Source: Bacteroidales bacterium
Lineage (GTDB): Bacteria; Bacteroidota; Bacteroidia; Bacteroidales; UBA10428
Reading direction: 5' to 3'
DNA length: 39,204 bases
NCBI GenBank assembly: GCA_016929525.1
Contig: JAFGIP010000007.1
Span: forward strand, 1-39,204
Shown here: positions 7,772-16,040 of the stretch, piece after piece
Layout of the letters: each line of letters begins with the position of its first letter
How positions within the stretch are numbered: the first letter of the stretch is position 1
Translations under genes and position numbers: made by a program
The notes under the pieces: model-generated
The model's input: only the letters and a program-made list of their open reading frames with translations
What the model was told of the DNA's origin: nothing
The model's database searches: none

Positions 7772-8587
7772 TTATTCGGCCAGTGAAGCGATCAGATGCT
7801 TAAAAACTAATGCCATCCGGGGTTCTGAAGCAGAAGCAACCTGTTGTATCATCTGGTGTGTAAGACGTTCGATTTTCCCCGGTACTCCCAGGTCTGTAAT
7901 AACACTCATTGCAAAACAGCGTAATCCCATTTGTCTGGCGACAATAACTTCCGGAACTGTTGACATACCAACAGCATCGCCGCCAATGGTCCTGAGATAT
8001 TTATATTCGGCAGCTGTTTCATAGGTTGGTCCGGTTGTTCCCACATAGCATCCTTTTCGTAATCTGATATCCATTTTCTTTGCAATATCGAAAGCTGTAT
8101 CAATAAGCGCTTTATCGTAAGGTTCACTCATATCGACAAAACGAGGTCCTAATTCATTTATATTCGGACCAATAAGAGGATTAGGCATCAAATTGATATG
8201 ATCTTTAATTACCATCAGATCCCCGACTGAAAATTCTGCATTCATTCCCCCGGCAGCATTCGACAGAAAAAGTGTTTCAATGCCAAGTTCTTTTAAAACA
8301 CGAATAGGATATATGACAGTCTCTATTGGAAAACCTTCATAATAATGAACCCTGCCCTGCATAATTACAACAGGAATTTTATGATGTCGTGCCAGCAGTA
8401 ACTTCCCTATATGTCCTTCCACCCCCGGATCAGGGAAATGAGGTATATCATAATAAGGAATCTCATTCTCGACTGATACTTCCGAAACAAAAGACCCCAA
8501 CCCTGTTCCCAGAATAACACCGGCAATGGGTTTTACATTGAAATGCTTAGTGATGTAAGTAACCGATTCTTTTATTTTTCTTAACAT
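7772..8587 (-). CDS. punA: Purine nucleoside phosphorylase (PNP-I, inosine/guanosine type)
   Basis: From ATG at 8587 the protein has 271 residues, the usual size. The open frame extends to 8629 but the extra 14 residues are not family-like, and homologues begin with a MLxKIKE-like helix. Motifs visible are the phosphate-binding GVILGTGLGSF, the RVHYYEG loop, LSNAAGG, and the purine-site region GPTYETAAEYKYL followed by GGDAVGMSTVPE. It phosphorolyses purine nucleosides to base and ribose-1-phosphate. The start lies 41 bases inside the upstream lpxK gene, so the two are translationally coupled. Confidence 0.93.
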   Translation of the reverse strand: MLRKIKESVTYITKHFNVKPIAGVILGTGLGSFVSEVSVENEIPYYDIPHFPDPGVEGHIGKLLLARHHKIPVVIMQGRVHYYEGFPIETVIYPIRVLKELGIETLFLSNAAGGMNAEFSVGDLMVIKDHINLMPNPLIGPNINELGPRFVDMSEPYDKALIDTAFDIAKKMDIRLRKGCYVGTTGPTYETAAEYKYLRTIGGDAVGMSTVPEVIVARQMGLRCFAMSVITDLGVPGKIERLTHQMIQQVASASEPRMALVFKHLIASLAE

Positions 8588-9656
8588 AATTTGTAATGTG
8601 TTTATCAAATTCTGCTTTCTTGTTATCAAGAAATCTCACCTTAACAGGTAAATAAAATATACGTTCCCGGACAAATCTGTCCATATCCTTAAATTTCTTC
8701 AGTTTGACAGCATCTTTTTCTGTAGTGATAATAATCTTTCGCTTTGCCTGAATGGCATTGTATCTCTTTTTTATCAGATTAATATCACCTGTTGTGTAAT
8801 AATGATGGTCCGGGTATTTTATATGTTCCACCTTGTTCGAATAAGAATGGATGGTATCATACAAAGGTCCTGAATTTGCTATTCCTGTAACTAGTAAAAC
8901 GCTTAACTTTGATTGTTTTAAAACATTTAACTCAATATTCCTTTCTTTTTTACTAAACAGAGGACAGAGTTCGCCATATTCATAGGTTGTAAAATACAAA
9001 TACTGGTATGGAAACAGGTTCAGTTTTTTAATCCAGATCCTCTTATCAATGGGCTTAAAATCAGTTGGTACTTTAGTTACGATTACAATATCTGCTCTGT
9101 AAACAGCATTTCTTCCTTCGCGTAAATCGCCCGCCGGTAAAAGATAGTCTTTGAATGTTGGACGGTTATAATCGATAAGCAATATAGATACTCCCGGCAA
9201 TATATACCGATGTTGAAAAGCATCGTCAAGAATAACTACCTGAAGTTCGTTTTTTTTCTCTTTTAATGCTTTCACACCATTAACTCTGCTCTCATCAACA
9301 GCAACTGATATATTCTTGTATTTATGAAATATCTGATATGGTTCATCACCAATTGTTTCAGGTCCTGAATTTTTTGAGGCCAACAGAAAACCTTTTGTGT
9401 TTCTTTTATATCCCCTGCTCAGCATTGCTACTTTGAATTTATCGTGCAGTAGATCCATCAGGTATTCAACATGTGGTGTTTTACCGGTACCTCCAACTGT
9501 AATATTCCCAACTGATATTACAGGAAAATCAAATTCTGCAGATTTAAGAATATTTATGTCAAACAGTTTATTTCGAATAACCATAGCAATACCATATAGC
9601 AATGATGCGGGTAATAAAAAAGGAGCTATGATACGACGAATTAACCGGGAAGACAT
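8547..9656 (-). CDS. lpxK: Tetraacyldisaccharide 4'-kinase
   Basis: A 369-residue lipid A enzyme that phosphorylates the 4' position of the tetraacyl disaccharide at the inner membrane. An N-terminal hydrophobic helix (about 10-27) precedes the Walker A-like motif VGNITVGGTGKT at about residues 49-60. The LpxK-typical LSRGYKRNTKGF and GDEPYQI follow, then LDDAFQHR. It sits between sppA and the phosphorylase gene in an order also seen in other Bacteroidales, and its 3' end overlaps the latter. It shows the organism makes lipid A. Confidence 0.95.
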   Translation of the reverse strand: MSSRLIRRIIAPFLLPASLLYGIAMVIRNKLFDINILKSAEFDFPVISVGNITVGGTGKTPHVEYLMDLLHDKFKVAMLSRGYKRNTKGFLLASKNSGPETIGDEPYQIFHKYKNISVAVDESRVNGVKALKEKKNELQVVILDDAFQHRYILPGVSILLIDYNRPTFKDYLLPAGDLREGRNAVYRADIVIVTKVPTDFKPIDKRIWIKKLNLFPYQYLYFTTYEYGELCPLFSKKERNIELNVLKQSKLSVLLVTGIANSGPLYDTIHSYSNKVEHIKYPDHHYYTTGDINLIKKRYNAIQAKRKIIITTEKDAVKLKKFKDMDRFVRERIFYLPVKVRFLDNKKAEFDKHITNYVKKNKRIGYLHH

Positions 9657-9832
9657 AGAATTCAGATAAAATGGACAGCAATATATCCAAAAAATACAAA
9701 GTAATAATATGTTATTGAGCTGATCTAAGTAATCTCATAAACTTATTGTTCTCTTATAAAGGAACAAGTAAAAAAATTAAAAGTCAGAAGCTGTATAAAA
9801 AACAGTTCTTAAATGACAAATAATTTCGAATC

Positions 9833-9906
9833 TTCAAACCTCAATATCCAAAACTTTGCCTTTAATACTCACTGTTTATATAATTCTTTGGATACTGAGA
9901 TTTGAA
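9833..9906. repeat. Imperfect 20-bp inverted repeat downstream of sppA
   Basis: The left arm (9833-9852), read as its reverse complement, is TTTGGATATTGAGGTTTGAA. The right arm (9887-9906) is TTTGGATACTGAGATTTGAA. They match at 18 of 20 positions with 34 bases between. It lies 33 bases past the sppA stop and could fold in the sppA-lpxK intercistronic RNA. There is no U-tract, so a terminator is not supported. The rest of 9657-9938 holds no gene. Confidence 0.6.
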
Positions 9907-9938
9907 TTTTTTGGACAATTGTTTATCGTTATATCTTA

Positions 9939-11699
9939 TTAATATATTTTAATATCAACCGGCATTCGTGTGTTCACACCGAAGCTTTTCATGAATTCCA
10001 TGACGGTTTCTGCATATCCGGCATCTATTCCCAGTTTCTTTTCAATTGCTCTAAGCTTCGCATTACCTGTCAGATCTTTGATAAGTTTCTCAATTGGATC
10101 TTCCTGTTCCGGTAATTCAACAATTCGATATTTATCACCAAGGCCGGCCATAGATTTGGCAACATTTATTGCATCATGTAAACCTCCGTATTTATCAACC
10201 AGTTTTATTTCTTTAGCATCTACGCCGGACCATATTCTTCCCTGAGCTATTTTCTTAACTTCTTCCGTATTCAAGTTTCGACCTTTGCTTACCCTGCTGA
10301 CAAAAGTATCATACATACCATCTATCAATCCCTGCAAGTATTGAATCTCTTCAGCATCAGGAGAATTTAATCCTGAAAATAAATCAGCATGCTTGTTTGT
10401 AACAGCCTCATCGAATGTAATGCCCATTTTATTAAAAAGTCCTTCAGCATTAGGTATCAGTCCAAATACACCAATCGAACCTGTAATTGTACTTGGGTGT
10501 GCTAAAATTGAATCGGCCATACAGGCAATATAATAACCTCCTGAACCTGCCAGGTCACCCATTGACACCACCACAGGTTTAGCTTCCCGTGCAAGATCAA
10601 GTTCACGCCAGATTGCCTCCGATGCAGTGCCACTGCCTCCCGGAGAGTTTACCCGAAGTACAATAGCCTTAACAGATGAGTCTCTTCGTGCTTTTCTTAT
10701 TTCACGGCAAAAACGATCGGAGCCAATACTCTGATCATCACCTTCACCCAGATCAATGCCTCCCGAAGCATATATAACAGCTATTTTATCTCTGGCCAAC
10801 CCCTTATAACCTTTTGGCTTTGGCACATGTTTATACTGGGCATGGCGCACAATCCTCAGGTCATCTTTCTCAGGAGTACCTGTTTTTGATTTCAGAATTG
10901 ATATTACCTGATCTTTATATATGATGCTGTCTACCAAATTGTAATCATAAGCCGAATTTGAATTCTTTAAAAGCAGATCGTCTGCAATATTCTTTAACTG
11001 ATCCGGTGTAATATCCCTTTCCTTTGACACCTTTATGAGTATATCATCCCAAACAGTATTAATTATGCGTTCTATCTGTTCACGATTTTCCTTTGTGTAC
11101 TTATCCTCGGTAAACCGTTCACCATAGCTCTTATAATTACCGGCACGGACAATTGTAGTTTCTATGTCGAGCTTTTTTAACGTATTTTTAAAAAAAGCTG
11201 TCTGAGCCTTTAGTCCAACAATATTGAAATAGGCTAAAGGATTCAGATAAATTTCATCGGCGGCCGATGCGAGATAATACGCACCCTGTCCAAGGGCTTC
11301 ACTGTAGACAGTTACAAATTTACCGGACTCACGAAAATCGATGAGGGCATTTCTGATCTCTTCTATTGTTGCTATGCCTGTCCGGAGAAAAAGAAGATCA
11401 AGGTGTATTCCTGCTATTTTGTCATCACTTTTTGCTTTCTCGATATTATCGAGTAAAACATTTAATCCTATTACCTGATTTTTGGTAAGAGAGCTTAAGT
11501 CAATCGGGAATTCAGGTTCCCTGTCAATAATTGGCTGATCAAGTTTTAAATACAGTACTGTATTCTCCTTTATATCCAATTCTTTATCCTGCCTTGAAAT
11601 CATGGCACTAACAATGGCCATAAAGATTAAAAACAGAAGAATAGACGATAGTATAATTCCCGTGATTGTTGCTAACAGATATTTAAAAAAACTTTTCAT
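9939..11699 (-). CDS. sppA: Signal peptide peptidase SppA, 67K type
   Basis: A 586-residue membrane-anchored serine protease of the S49 family that degrades cleaved signal peptides. One transmembrane helix spans about residues 8-34. The long form has two tandem S49 domains. The catalytic Lys-Ser dyad is visible as Lys190 in AGNYKSYGERF of the first half and Ser386 in GDLAGSGGYY of the second. The length and dyad placement match the E. coli-type enzyme. It is first in the sppA-lpxK-phosphorylase run on the minus strand, although 282 bases separate it from lpxK. Confidence 0.95.
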   Translation of the reverse strand: MKSFFKYLLATITGIILSSILLFLIFMAIVSAMISRQDKELDIKENTVLYLKLDQPIIDREPEFPIDLSSLTKNQVIGLNVLLDNIEKAKSDDKIAGIHLDLLFLRTGIATIEEIRNALIDFRESGKFVTVYSEALGQGAYYLASAADEIYLNPLAYFNIVGLKAQTAFFKNTLKKLDIETTIVRAGNYKSYGERFTEDKYTKENREQIERIINTVWDDILIKVSKERDITPDQLKNIADDLLLKNSNSAYDYNLVDSIIYKDQVISILKSKTGTPEKDDLRIVRHAQYKHVPKPKGYKGLARDKIAVIYASGGIDLGEGDDQSIGSDRFCREIRKARRDSSVKAIVLRVNSPGGSGTASEAIWRELDLAREAKPVVVSMGDLAGSGGYYIACMADSILAHPSTITGSIGVFGLIPNAEGLFNKMGITFDEAVTNKHADLFSGLNSPDAEEIQYLQGLIDGMYDTFVSRVSKGRNLNTEEVKKIAQGRIWSGVDAKEIKLVDKYGGLHDAINVAKSMAGLGDKYRIVELPEQEDPIEKLIKDLTGNAKLRAIEKKLGIDAGYAETVMEFMKSFGVNTRMPVDIKIY

Positions 11700-11787
11700 G
11701 GTTGATTTTTTATTTATTTGTTACTAAAATAGAATAATTTTAAATACAAAATTAAGGTCTGTCATAACTGCATCAATAAATTTTATT

Positions 11788-12267
11788 ATGGCTACAGCCT
11801 ATTTAATGCTTGGAAGCAATATCGGAGATAAAAGTGCTAATCTGAGAAAAGCTATTAAAAATATCGGTGAAAAATGCACCGTTAATAGTTTGTCATCAGT
11901 TTATGAAACTGAACCGTGGGGCTTTTCGCATGAAGAAAGTTTCTATAATCAGGCTGCTAGTATCGAAACACAATACTCTCCTGACGAGCTTTTACAGTTT
12001 CTTTTAAATATCGAAGATGAAATGGGCAGAGAAAGAAAAGGCCCCGAATATCAGTCGCGCCTTATCGATCTTGATATATTATTCTATGACAAACTGATAA
12101 TGGATACCAGGAAATTAACCATTCCGCATCCCCGCTTACATTTAAGAAGATTTGCCTTAATCCCGATGAAAGAAATTGCACCTGAGTTTATCCATCCTTT
12201 GATAAAAAAAGATATAAGCAGGTTATTGGAAAAATGTATTGATAAACTGAAGGTTGATAAAATATAA
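11788..12267 (+). CDS. folK: 2-amino-4-hydroxy-6-hydroxymethyldihydropteridine diphosphokinase
   Basis: A 159-residue folate-pathway enzyme that transfers pyrophosphate from ATP to 6-hydroxymethyl-7,8-dihydropterin. Characteristic segments are the N-terminal LMLGSNIGDKSANL, the pterin-site region TEPWGF, and the metal and ATP-binding run RLIDLDILFYD followed by IPHPRLHLRRFALIPM. It is transcribed divergently from sppA and converges on the next gene with 17 bases between stops. No other folate gene is adjacent. Confidence 0.95.
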   Translation: MATAYLMLGSNIGDKSANLRKAIKNIGEKCTVNSLSSVYETEPWGFSHEESFYNQAASIETQYSPDELLQFLLNIEDEMGRERKGPEYQSRLIDLDILFYDKLIMDTRKLTIPHPRLHLRRFALIPMKEIAPEFIHPLIKKDISRLLEKCIDKLKVDKI

Positions 12268-12284
12268 AATCTGATCTGATTTAA

Positions 12285-13190
12285 TCATTTCATCCATTTA
12301 AGAAAATAAGGAAGCTTGTTTTGGCTGAAACAAATGTATGAGCATTTAATAGCGCCAAATTCACTGTAAATCTCTTCATTACAGTATTTATCAAAATGTT
12401 CAAGGCTTAAAGTAACGTTTCTTCCTGAATATGTTCGCAGAAAGTCATCAATCAGTAAATAAACGGTTAGCACAGAATCTTCATTATTTTTTGACTTTCC
12501 GTAAAATAAAACGACATTGTTATTTGATTTAACAAAACATGCAACGGTATCCAACTCATTCACGTAATTATAAACTCCTGTGATTTCGGCTTTTCCGGTA
12601 TGCGTTAATCTTGACAGAATTTGCCGCAACATTTTAAATAAATGACTTTCATTATCAGCATCATTACAGTTTACTACAAACGATTCAAATTCATACAAAC
12701 TTATATTTCTTACAACACTAAACCTTTTTTGATGGGCTTGCTCTAGTTGTGTTCTGAGTTTTTTTGAATATAGTTTTGATTTTTTCTCATAAGGAGTAAT
12801 TAAATCCAGTTCGTAAGCATATTTATGTTCCGCATCCGGAAGTTTCAAACTTTGCGAATTGTGCCTGTTAAAACAAATATTCAGCTTCCTGTAAATTATT
12901 GGTATGTGATTCATAAACTTTTCTATCTTAGAATGATTTAATGGTTTCTCCGAAAATATTCCAAGTTGTTTCGCAAATGGAGGATTAAAAAGTTCACGGT
13001 GAAGAAATTTTCTGTGAAATGTTAACGGCATAACTGTTTTATAATCATCCTCAACCAGTGCATCCCATTTTTTGGCAACAATATCAAGAAACCACGACTG
13101 GGCATAAATTACTCCGTTAAGTGAATAATTTATACAACGGTCCCAGAGTGAATAATTAATGTCCTTTTGCCTGATATAGCGTATAGCCAA
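12285..13190 (-). CDS. Hypothetical Bacteroidota protein, possible GNAT/FemAB-like fold
   Basis: I do not recognise a defined function. The protein begins, in my choice, at a TTG at 13190, giving AIRYIRQKDINYSLWDRCI. This resembles the start of a widespread Bacteroidota hypothetical family of about 300 residues. An ATG at 13262 would add 24 unrelated residues and overlap radC by 44 bases. Features are SWFLDIVAKKWDALVEDDY near the N-terminus, a basic stretch around PLTFHRKFLHRELFNPPF, and a C-terminal half that could be an acyltransferase-like domain. There are no signal peptide or membrane segments from this start. It immediately follows radC on the same strand. Confidence 0.7.
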   Translation of the reverse strand: MAIRYIRQKDINYSLWDRCINYSLNGVIYAQSWFLDIVAKKWDALVEDDYKTVMPLTFHRKFLHRELFNPPFAKQLGIFSEKPLNHSKIEKFMNHIPIIYRKLNICFNRHNSQSLKLPDAEHKYAYELDLITPYEKKSKLYSKKLRTQLEQAHQKRFSVVRNISLYEFESFVVNCNDADNESHLFKMLRQILSRLTHTGKAEITGVYNYVNELDTVACFVKSNNNVVLFYGKSKNNEDSVLTVYLLIDDFLRTYSGRNVTLSLEHFDKYCNEEIYSEFGAIKCSYICFSQNKLPYFLKWMK

Positions 13191-13218
13191 TAGGATACAG
13201 ATTAGGTTTGTACTATCT

Positions 13219-13905
13219 CTAAAGCAATCCTTCGTCGCTATAGCTAAAATATGAATTATCACCGATAATAATATGATCGAGCAGCTTTATATCCAGATGA
13301 GAAAGAGCTGTTTTTAATTTATCAGTGATCTGATTATCATTTTCACTTGGCTGCAGGTTGCCTGACGGATGATTATGACCTATTACAAGTGCCGAAGCCA
13401 GCACATCAATTGCCTTTTTCAGTATCAGCCTGTTATCTATAACGGTGCCAGATATACCTCCCTGGCTTAATTTATAGCTTTCAATAATTTTATTCGACCT
13501 GTTCAGAAACAAAATCCAGAATTCCTCGTGACTAAGATCTGACATCAGAGAATGAAAATATTTATAGGCATCCTTACTGGATGTTAACTGTTGCTTTTCT
13601 GTTACTTCAGAAGCATTTCTGCGTCTCCCCAGTTCAATTGCCGCAACTATGCTGATGGCTTTAGCTTCGCCGATACCTTTTATCCTCTTTAATTGGGCTA
13701 CCGATTGCCTGCTAAGTTCAGAAAGTTTATTTCCGCATTTTGTGAGTATTGTTCGAGAAAGTTCAACTGCTGAAATTTCTTTTGTGCCACTGCGAATCAG
13801 TATTGCCAGTAACTCTGCATCAGAAAGGCTATTAACACCCTTATTTAAAAGTTTTTCTCTTGGCCTGTCATCGGAAGCCCATTCCTTAATACTTAAATAT
13901 TTCAT
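13219..13905 (-). CDS. radC: RadC family JAB/MPN-domain protein
   Basis: A 228-residue protein with a helix-hairpin-helix-like segment around residues 65-92 (LKRIKGIGEAKAISI). A JAMM metal site follows, with His177-x-His179 in GHNHPSG and Asp190 in SENDNQI. Once annotated as a DNA-repair protein, RadC has no settled biochemical role; the JAMM fold suggests a metal-dependent hydrolase. The length is the family norm. A terminator for the preceding TPR gene lies upstream, so radC probably has its own promoter. Confidence 0.93.
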   Translation of the reverse strand: MKYLSIKEWASDDRPREKLLNKGVNSLSDAELLAILIRSGTKEISAVELSRTILTKCGNKLSELSRQSVAQLKRIKGIGEAKAISIVAAIELGRRRNASEVTEKQQLTSSKDAYKYFHSLMSDLSHEEFWILFLNRSNKIIESYKLSQGGISGTVIDNRLILKKAIDVLASALVIGHNHPSGNLQPSENDNQITDKLKTALSHLDIKLLDHIIIGDNSYFSYSDEGLL

Positions 13906-13940
13906 AAAACGGTTAATTTAAAAATCACCTGAAGCAAGAT

Positions 13941-13968
13941 AAAAAAAACTGCAGAAATTACTGCAGCT
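13941..13968 (-). terminator. Rho-independent terminator of the TPR-protein gene
   Basis: Read on the minus strand, an 8-bp stem AGCTGCAG/CTGCAGTT (one G-U pair) with loop TAATTT is followed by eight T residues. It starts 24 bases after the stop codon of the TPR gene. Confidence 0.8.
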
Positions 13969-13992
13969 TCTTAATTTCTATATTAAAGAAAA

Positions 13993-14964
13993 TTATTCAC
14001 ATTTTACAACATGCTCCATCTGATACTTTGCGTATTCCTCATAATCTCCGACAGCAGCTTTTTTATATGCTTCGCATGCCGAAGTATTATCGCCATTACC
14101 GTAATATGCGTTCCCCAGCTCATAATAAAATTTGACTTTGTCCGATTCCCCGGTACACTTCAACCCTTCCTTGCCTGCTGCAATAGTTTTATCCCATTTT
14201 TCCTGAGAATTATAAATCGTTACCAGCAAATAATAACTGTCAGGATTTTCAGCATTGAATTCAAGTGAAGTATTAATATACTTAACTGCTTTGTCATATT
14301 CAGAAGCCTGCTTTGCTTTTACACCTTCGTTATAAAAATAATTTGCCGTAAAGCTTATCGTTTTTTCGCGGGTCTCATCGTTTTTTCCCGAGGCATTAAC
14401 AACATCTTTTGTAGCTGCAATAAGTGCTTCATTATCGCCTTTATCTTTCAGTATTACTACCTTTAAATAGTGTGCTTTGAAATAATTCTCATCCTGTTCA
14501 ATTGCATTATCCAGGTTTGCCAATGCTTCATCAGGCTTTTTGGCTTTATAATTTGAAAGTCCAAAACTATAATAGATTTTAACCATCAGATCTGATGCTT
14601 TTGAAGCAATATCTTCATTACCTATTTCATTTGCACTTTCCTTTGCCCTAATAGCATTCTCAAGACTACCGTTATAATCTTTTTCCTGCGCTTTTTGCTG
14701 GCTGATCTGTAAATAAAGTTTCGGTACATTTTGCTGAACAGTGAACATTAACTCCTCCGCTTCAATACTCTCTTCTTCTTCATAAAGAACAGCGCACATT
14801 TCAATGCATTCATTAAATTTCTGAACTGCCGTTTCCAGATCACTTTCTGACATTGCTGTTCCGCCTTCATTGTAAAGGGCCCTGGCTTCTTCCAGACTTT
14901 GTGCTGATATAGCTGACACTGCACAAAATAATATTCCTATGAAAATAAAATTAATATACTCCAT
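13993..14964 (-). CDS. Secreted tetratricopeptide-repeat protein
   Basis: A 323-residue protein with an N-terminal signal peptide (hydrophobic core FIFIGILFCAVSAI, likely cleavage after ...AISA near residue 21). Helical TPR units then run to the C-terminus. Recognisable repeats include ALANLDNAIEQDENYFKAHY, AVKYINTSLEFNAENPDSYY and a last unit around YELGNAYYGNGDNTSACEAY. TPR arrays mediate protein-protein contacts; this one should act in the periplasm. It is monocistronic, with its own terminator. No specific partner can be named. Confidence 0.85.
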   Translation of the reverse strand: MEYINFIFIGILFCAVSAISAQSLEEARALYNEGGTAMSESDLETAVQKFNECIEMCAVLYEEEESIEAEELMFTVQQNVPKLYLQISQQKAQEKDYNGSLENAIRAKESANEIGNEDIASKASDLMVKIYYSFGLSNYKAKKPDEALANLDNAIEQDENYFKAHYLKVVILKDKGDNEALIAATKDVVNASGKNDETREKTISFTANYFYNEGVKAKQASEYDKAVKYINTSLEFNAENPDSYYLLVTIYNSQEKWDKTIAAGKEGLKCTGESDKVKFYYELGNAYYGNGDNTSACEAYKKAAVGDYEEYAKYQMEHVVKCE

Positions 14965-15279
14965 TATTCCTTGTATAAAATTCAGTCTTTTAATAGTTTA
15001 CAAAATTGAAAGGACAAAGATAGTTAATGAGATAAAAAAAACAACCATGGCTTTACCGCAAAACAAAATAAATGCCAAAAGGATTTATGCAGATATCTTT
15101 GTTATTATTAATCATCTTCGCATGCACCGGATCTTAAGGTATTACAGCGATTGTGTAATTATTTATCCCTGTATTTATAGGGAGTGTAGTCGTTGCACGG
15201 AATTACTGTCGGTATGATTTTTAATTTAACTTCCCGGATTAAATGATTCCCACATACCTGTTACAAAGTAACAATTAAA
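14965..15279. other. Intergenic stretch with no supported gene
   Basis: Between the TPR gene start and the repeat at 15280 no frame looks coding. A 56-codon frame from 15047 has no family features and unusual composition. The DNA is AT-rich and presumably carries the TPR gene promoter. Confidence 0.45.
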
Positions 15280-15316
15280 CAACCGAGCGCAGCGAGTTCA
15301 CCGAAGGTAATTACAC
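15280..15316. repeat. Dispersed intergenic repeat, copy 2 (uninterrupted)
   Basis: Identical over 37 bases to 2295-2318 joined to 2338-2350, without the 19-nt hairpin insert seen there. It includes CGAGCGCAGCGAG and ends AAGGTAATTACAC. Confidence 0.75.
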
Positions 15317-15329
15317 ATTTACAAAACTC

Positions 15330-15359
15330 AAAAAAAAAGCTGCCTTGAAAAAGACAGCT
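15330..15359 (-). terminator. Terminator of the WM-repeat protein gene
   Basis: On the minus strand the stem AGCTGtCTT / AAGgCAGCT (one mismatch) with a TTTC loop is followed by eight T residues (15330-15337). It lies about 50 bases past the stop at 15408. Confidence 0.75.
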
Positions 15360-15407
15360 GTCCGAATAAATACACTTACCGTGTATGACTATATATTATT
15401 AATGAAG

Positions 15408-15824
15408 CTATTTTACATCCCACTCAGAAAGGTCTGTCATCCAGTTCTCCAATTCAATTTCTTCTTCTTTATCTGATATATTCCAATGTTCGGAACTTGT
15501 ACTGACCATCCATTTTTCAAATTCAATTTCATCTTCGGAGTCAGCTTTCCAAAAATTGTCATTAATATTAAGCATCCATTCTTCAATCTGAATTTCCAAC
15601 TCAAAATCGACAGCGTTGGTAAGCTTGTAAAATTCACTATTCCCCCATGCTGAAGTATTTATCATCCAGGGTTCGATAACTGCCCCATCTGAAATTTCCT
15701 CACTATTTGATTTATCCAGATTTCTTTCCGGTACCATAGCACTTACCTGCAGTGTGAAGGCGCAAATTAAAACTAATGTAACAGTCCTGAATAATGTTCT
15801 GGTGTTTTTGTTTAAAGCTTTCAT
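15408..15824 (-). CDS. Small secreted acidic protein with four WM-centred repeats
   Basis: A 138-residue protein with a signal peptide (core VTLVLICAFTLQVSA, predicted cleavage near residue 29). The mature part is very acidic. It contains four degenerate repeats centred on Trp-Met: EPWMINTS (52-58), EEWMLNIN (81-88), EKWMVSTS (103-110) and ENWMTDLS (126-133), each preceded by a Glu/Ile-rich strand and followed by a second Trp. I recognise no domain. The regular spacing of 22-30 residues suggests a small repeat fold or a binding surface. The gene is monocistronic, between an inverted-repeat promoter region and a terminator. Confidence 0.78.
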   Translation of the reverse strand: MKALNKNTRTLFRTVTLVLICAFTLQVSAMVPERNLDKSNSEEISDGAVIEPWMINTSAWGNSEFYKLTNAVDFELEIQIEEWMLNINDNFWKADSEDEIEFEKWMVSTSSEHWNISDKEEEIELENWMTDLSEWDVK

Positions 15825-15859
15825 TTTTATTTCGATTTTGAATGTTTGGTTCTGTTATT

Positions 15860-15966
15860 ACATGTACTGTGCCATTAAACATATATTATTGTATTTGTGT
15901 TCATTACGTTCAAATCACAATAATAACCCCTCCATTAATTCTGAACGGTAATAAAACAGTACATGT
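15860..15966. promoter_or_regulatory. Divergent promoter region with ACATGTACTGT inverted repeat
   Basis: ACATGTACTGT (15860-15870) and its exact reverse complement ACAGTACATGT (15956-15966) lie 85 bases apart between the divergent WM-repeat and ABC-ATPase genes. The right arm extends to the palindrome GTACATGTAC. Either arm could be an operator for a dimeric regulator. A TAAATTTG box at 16007-16014 fits the -7 consensus for the rightward gene. Confidence 0.45.
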
Positions 15967-16040
15967 ACGAATCCGAACAAAATCATCATTCTAATTAATT
16001 AAAGCATAAATTTGCGCATCTTCACAGTTTAATTTTTCTT

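Noticed and set aside
15047-15217. Possible 56-residue protein starting MALPQNKINAKR
   Set aside because: No family features, rare-residue clusters near the end, and no operon context. It probably reflects a chance frame in the TPR-gene upstream region.
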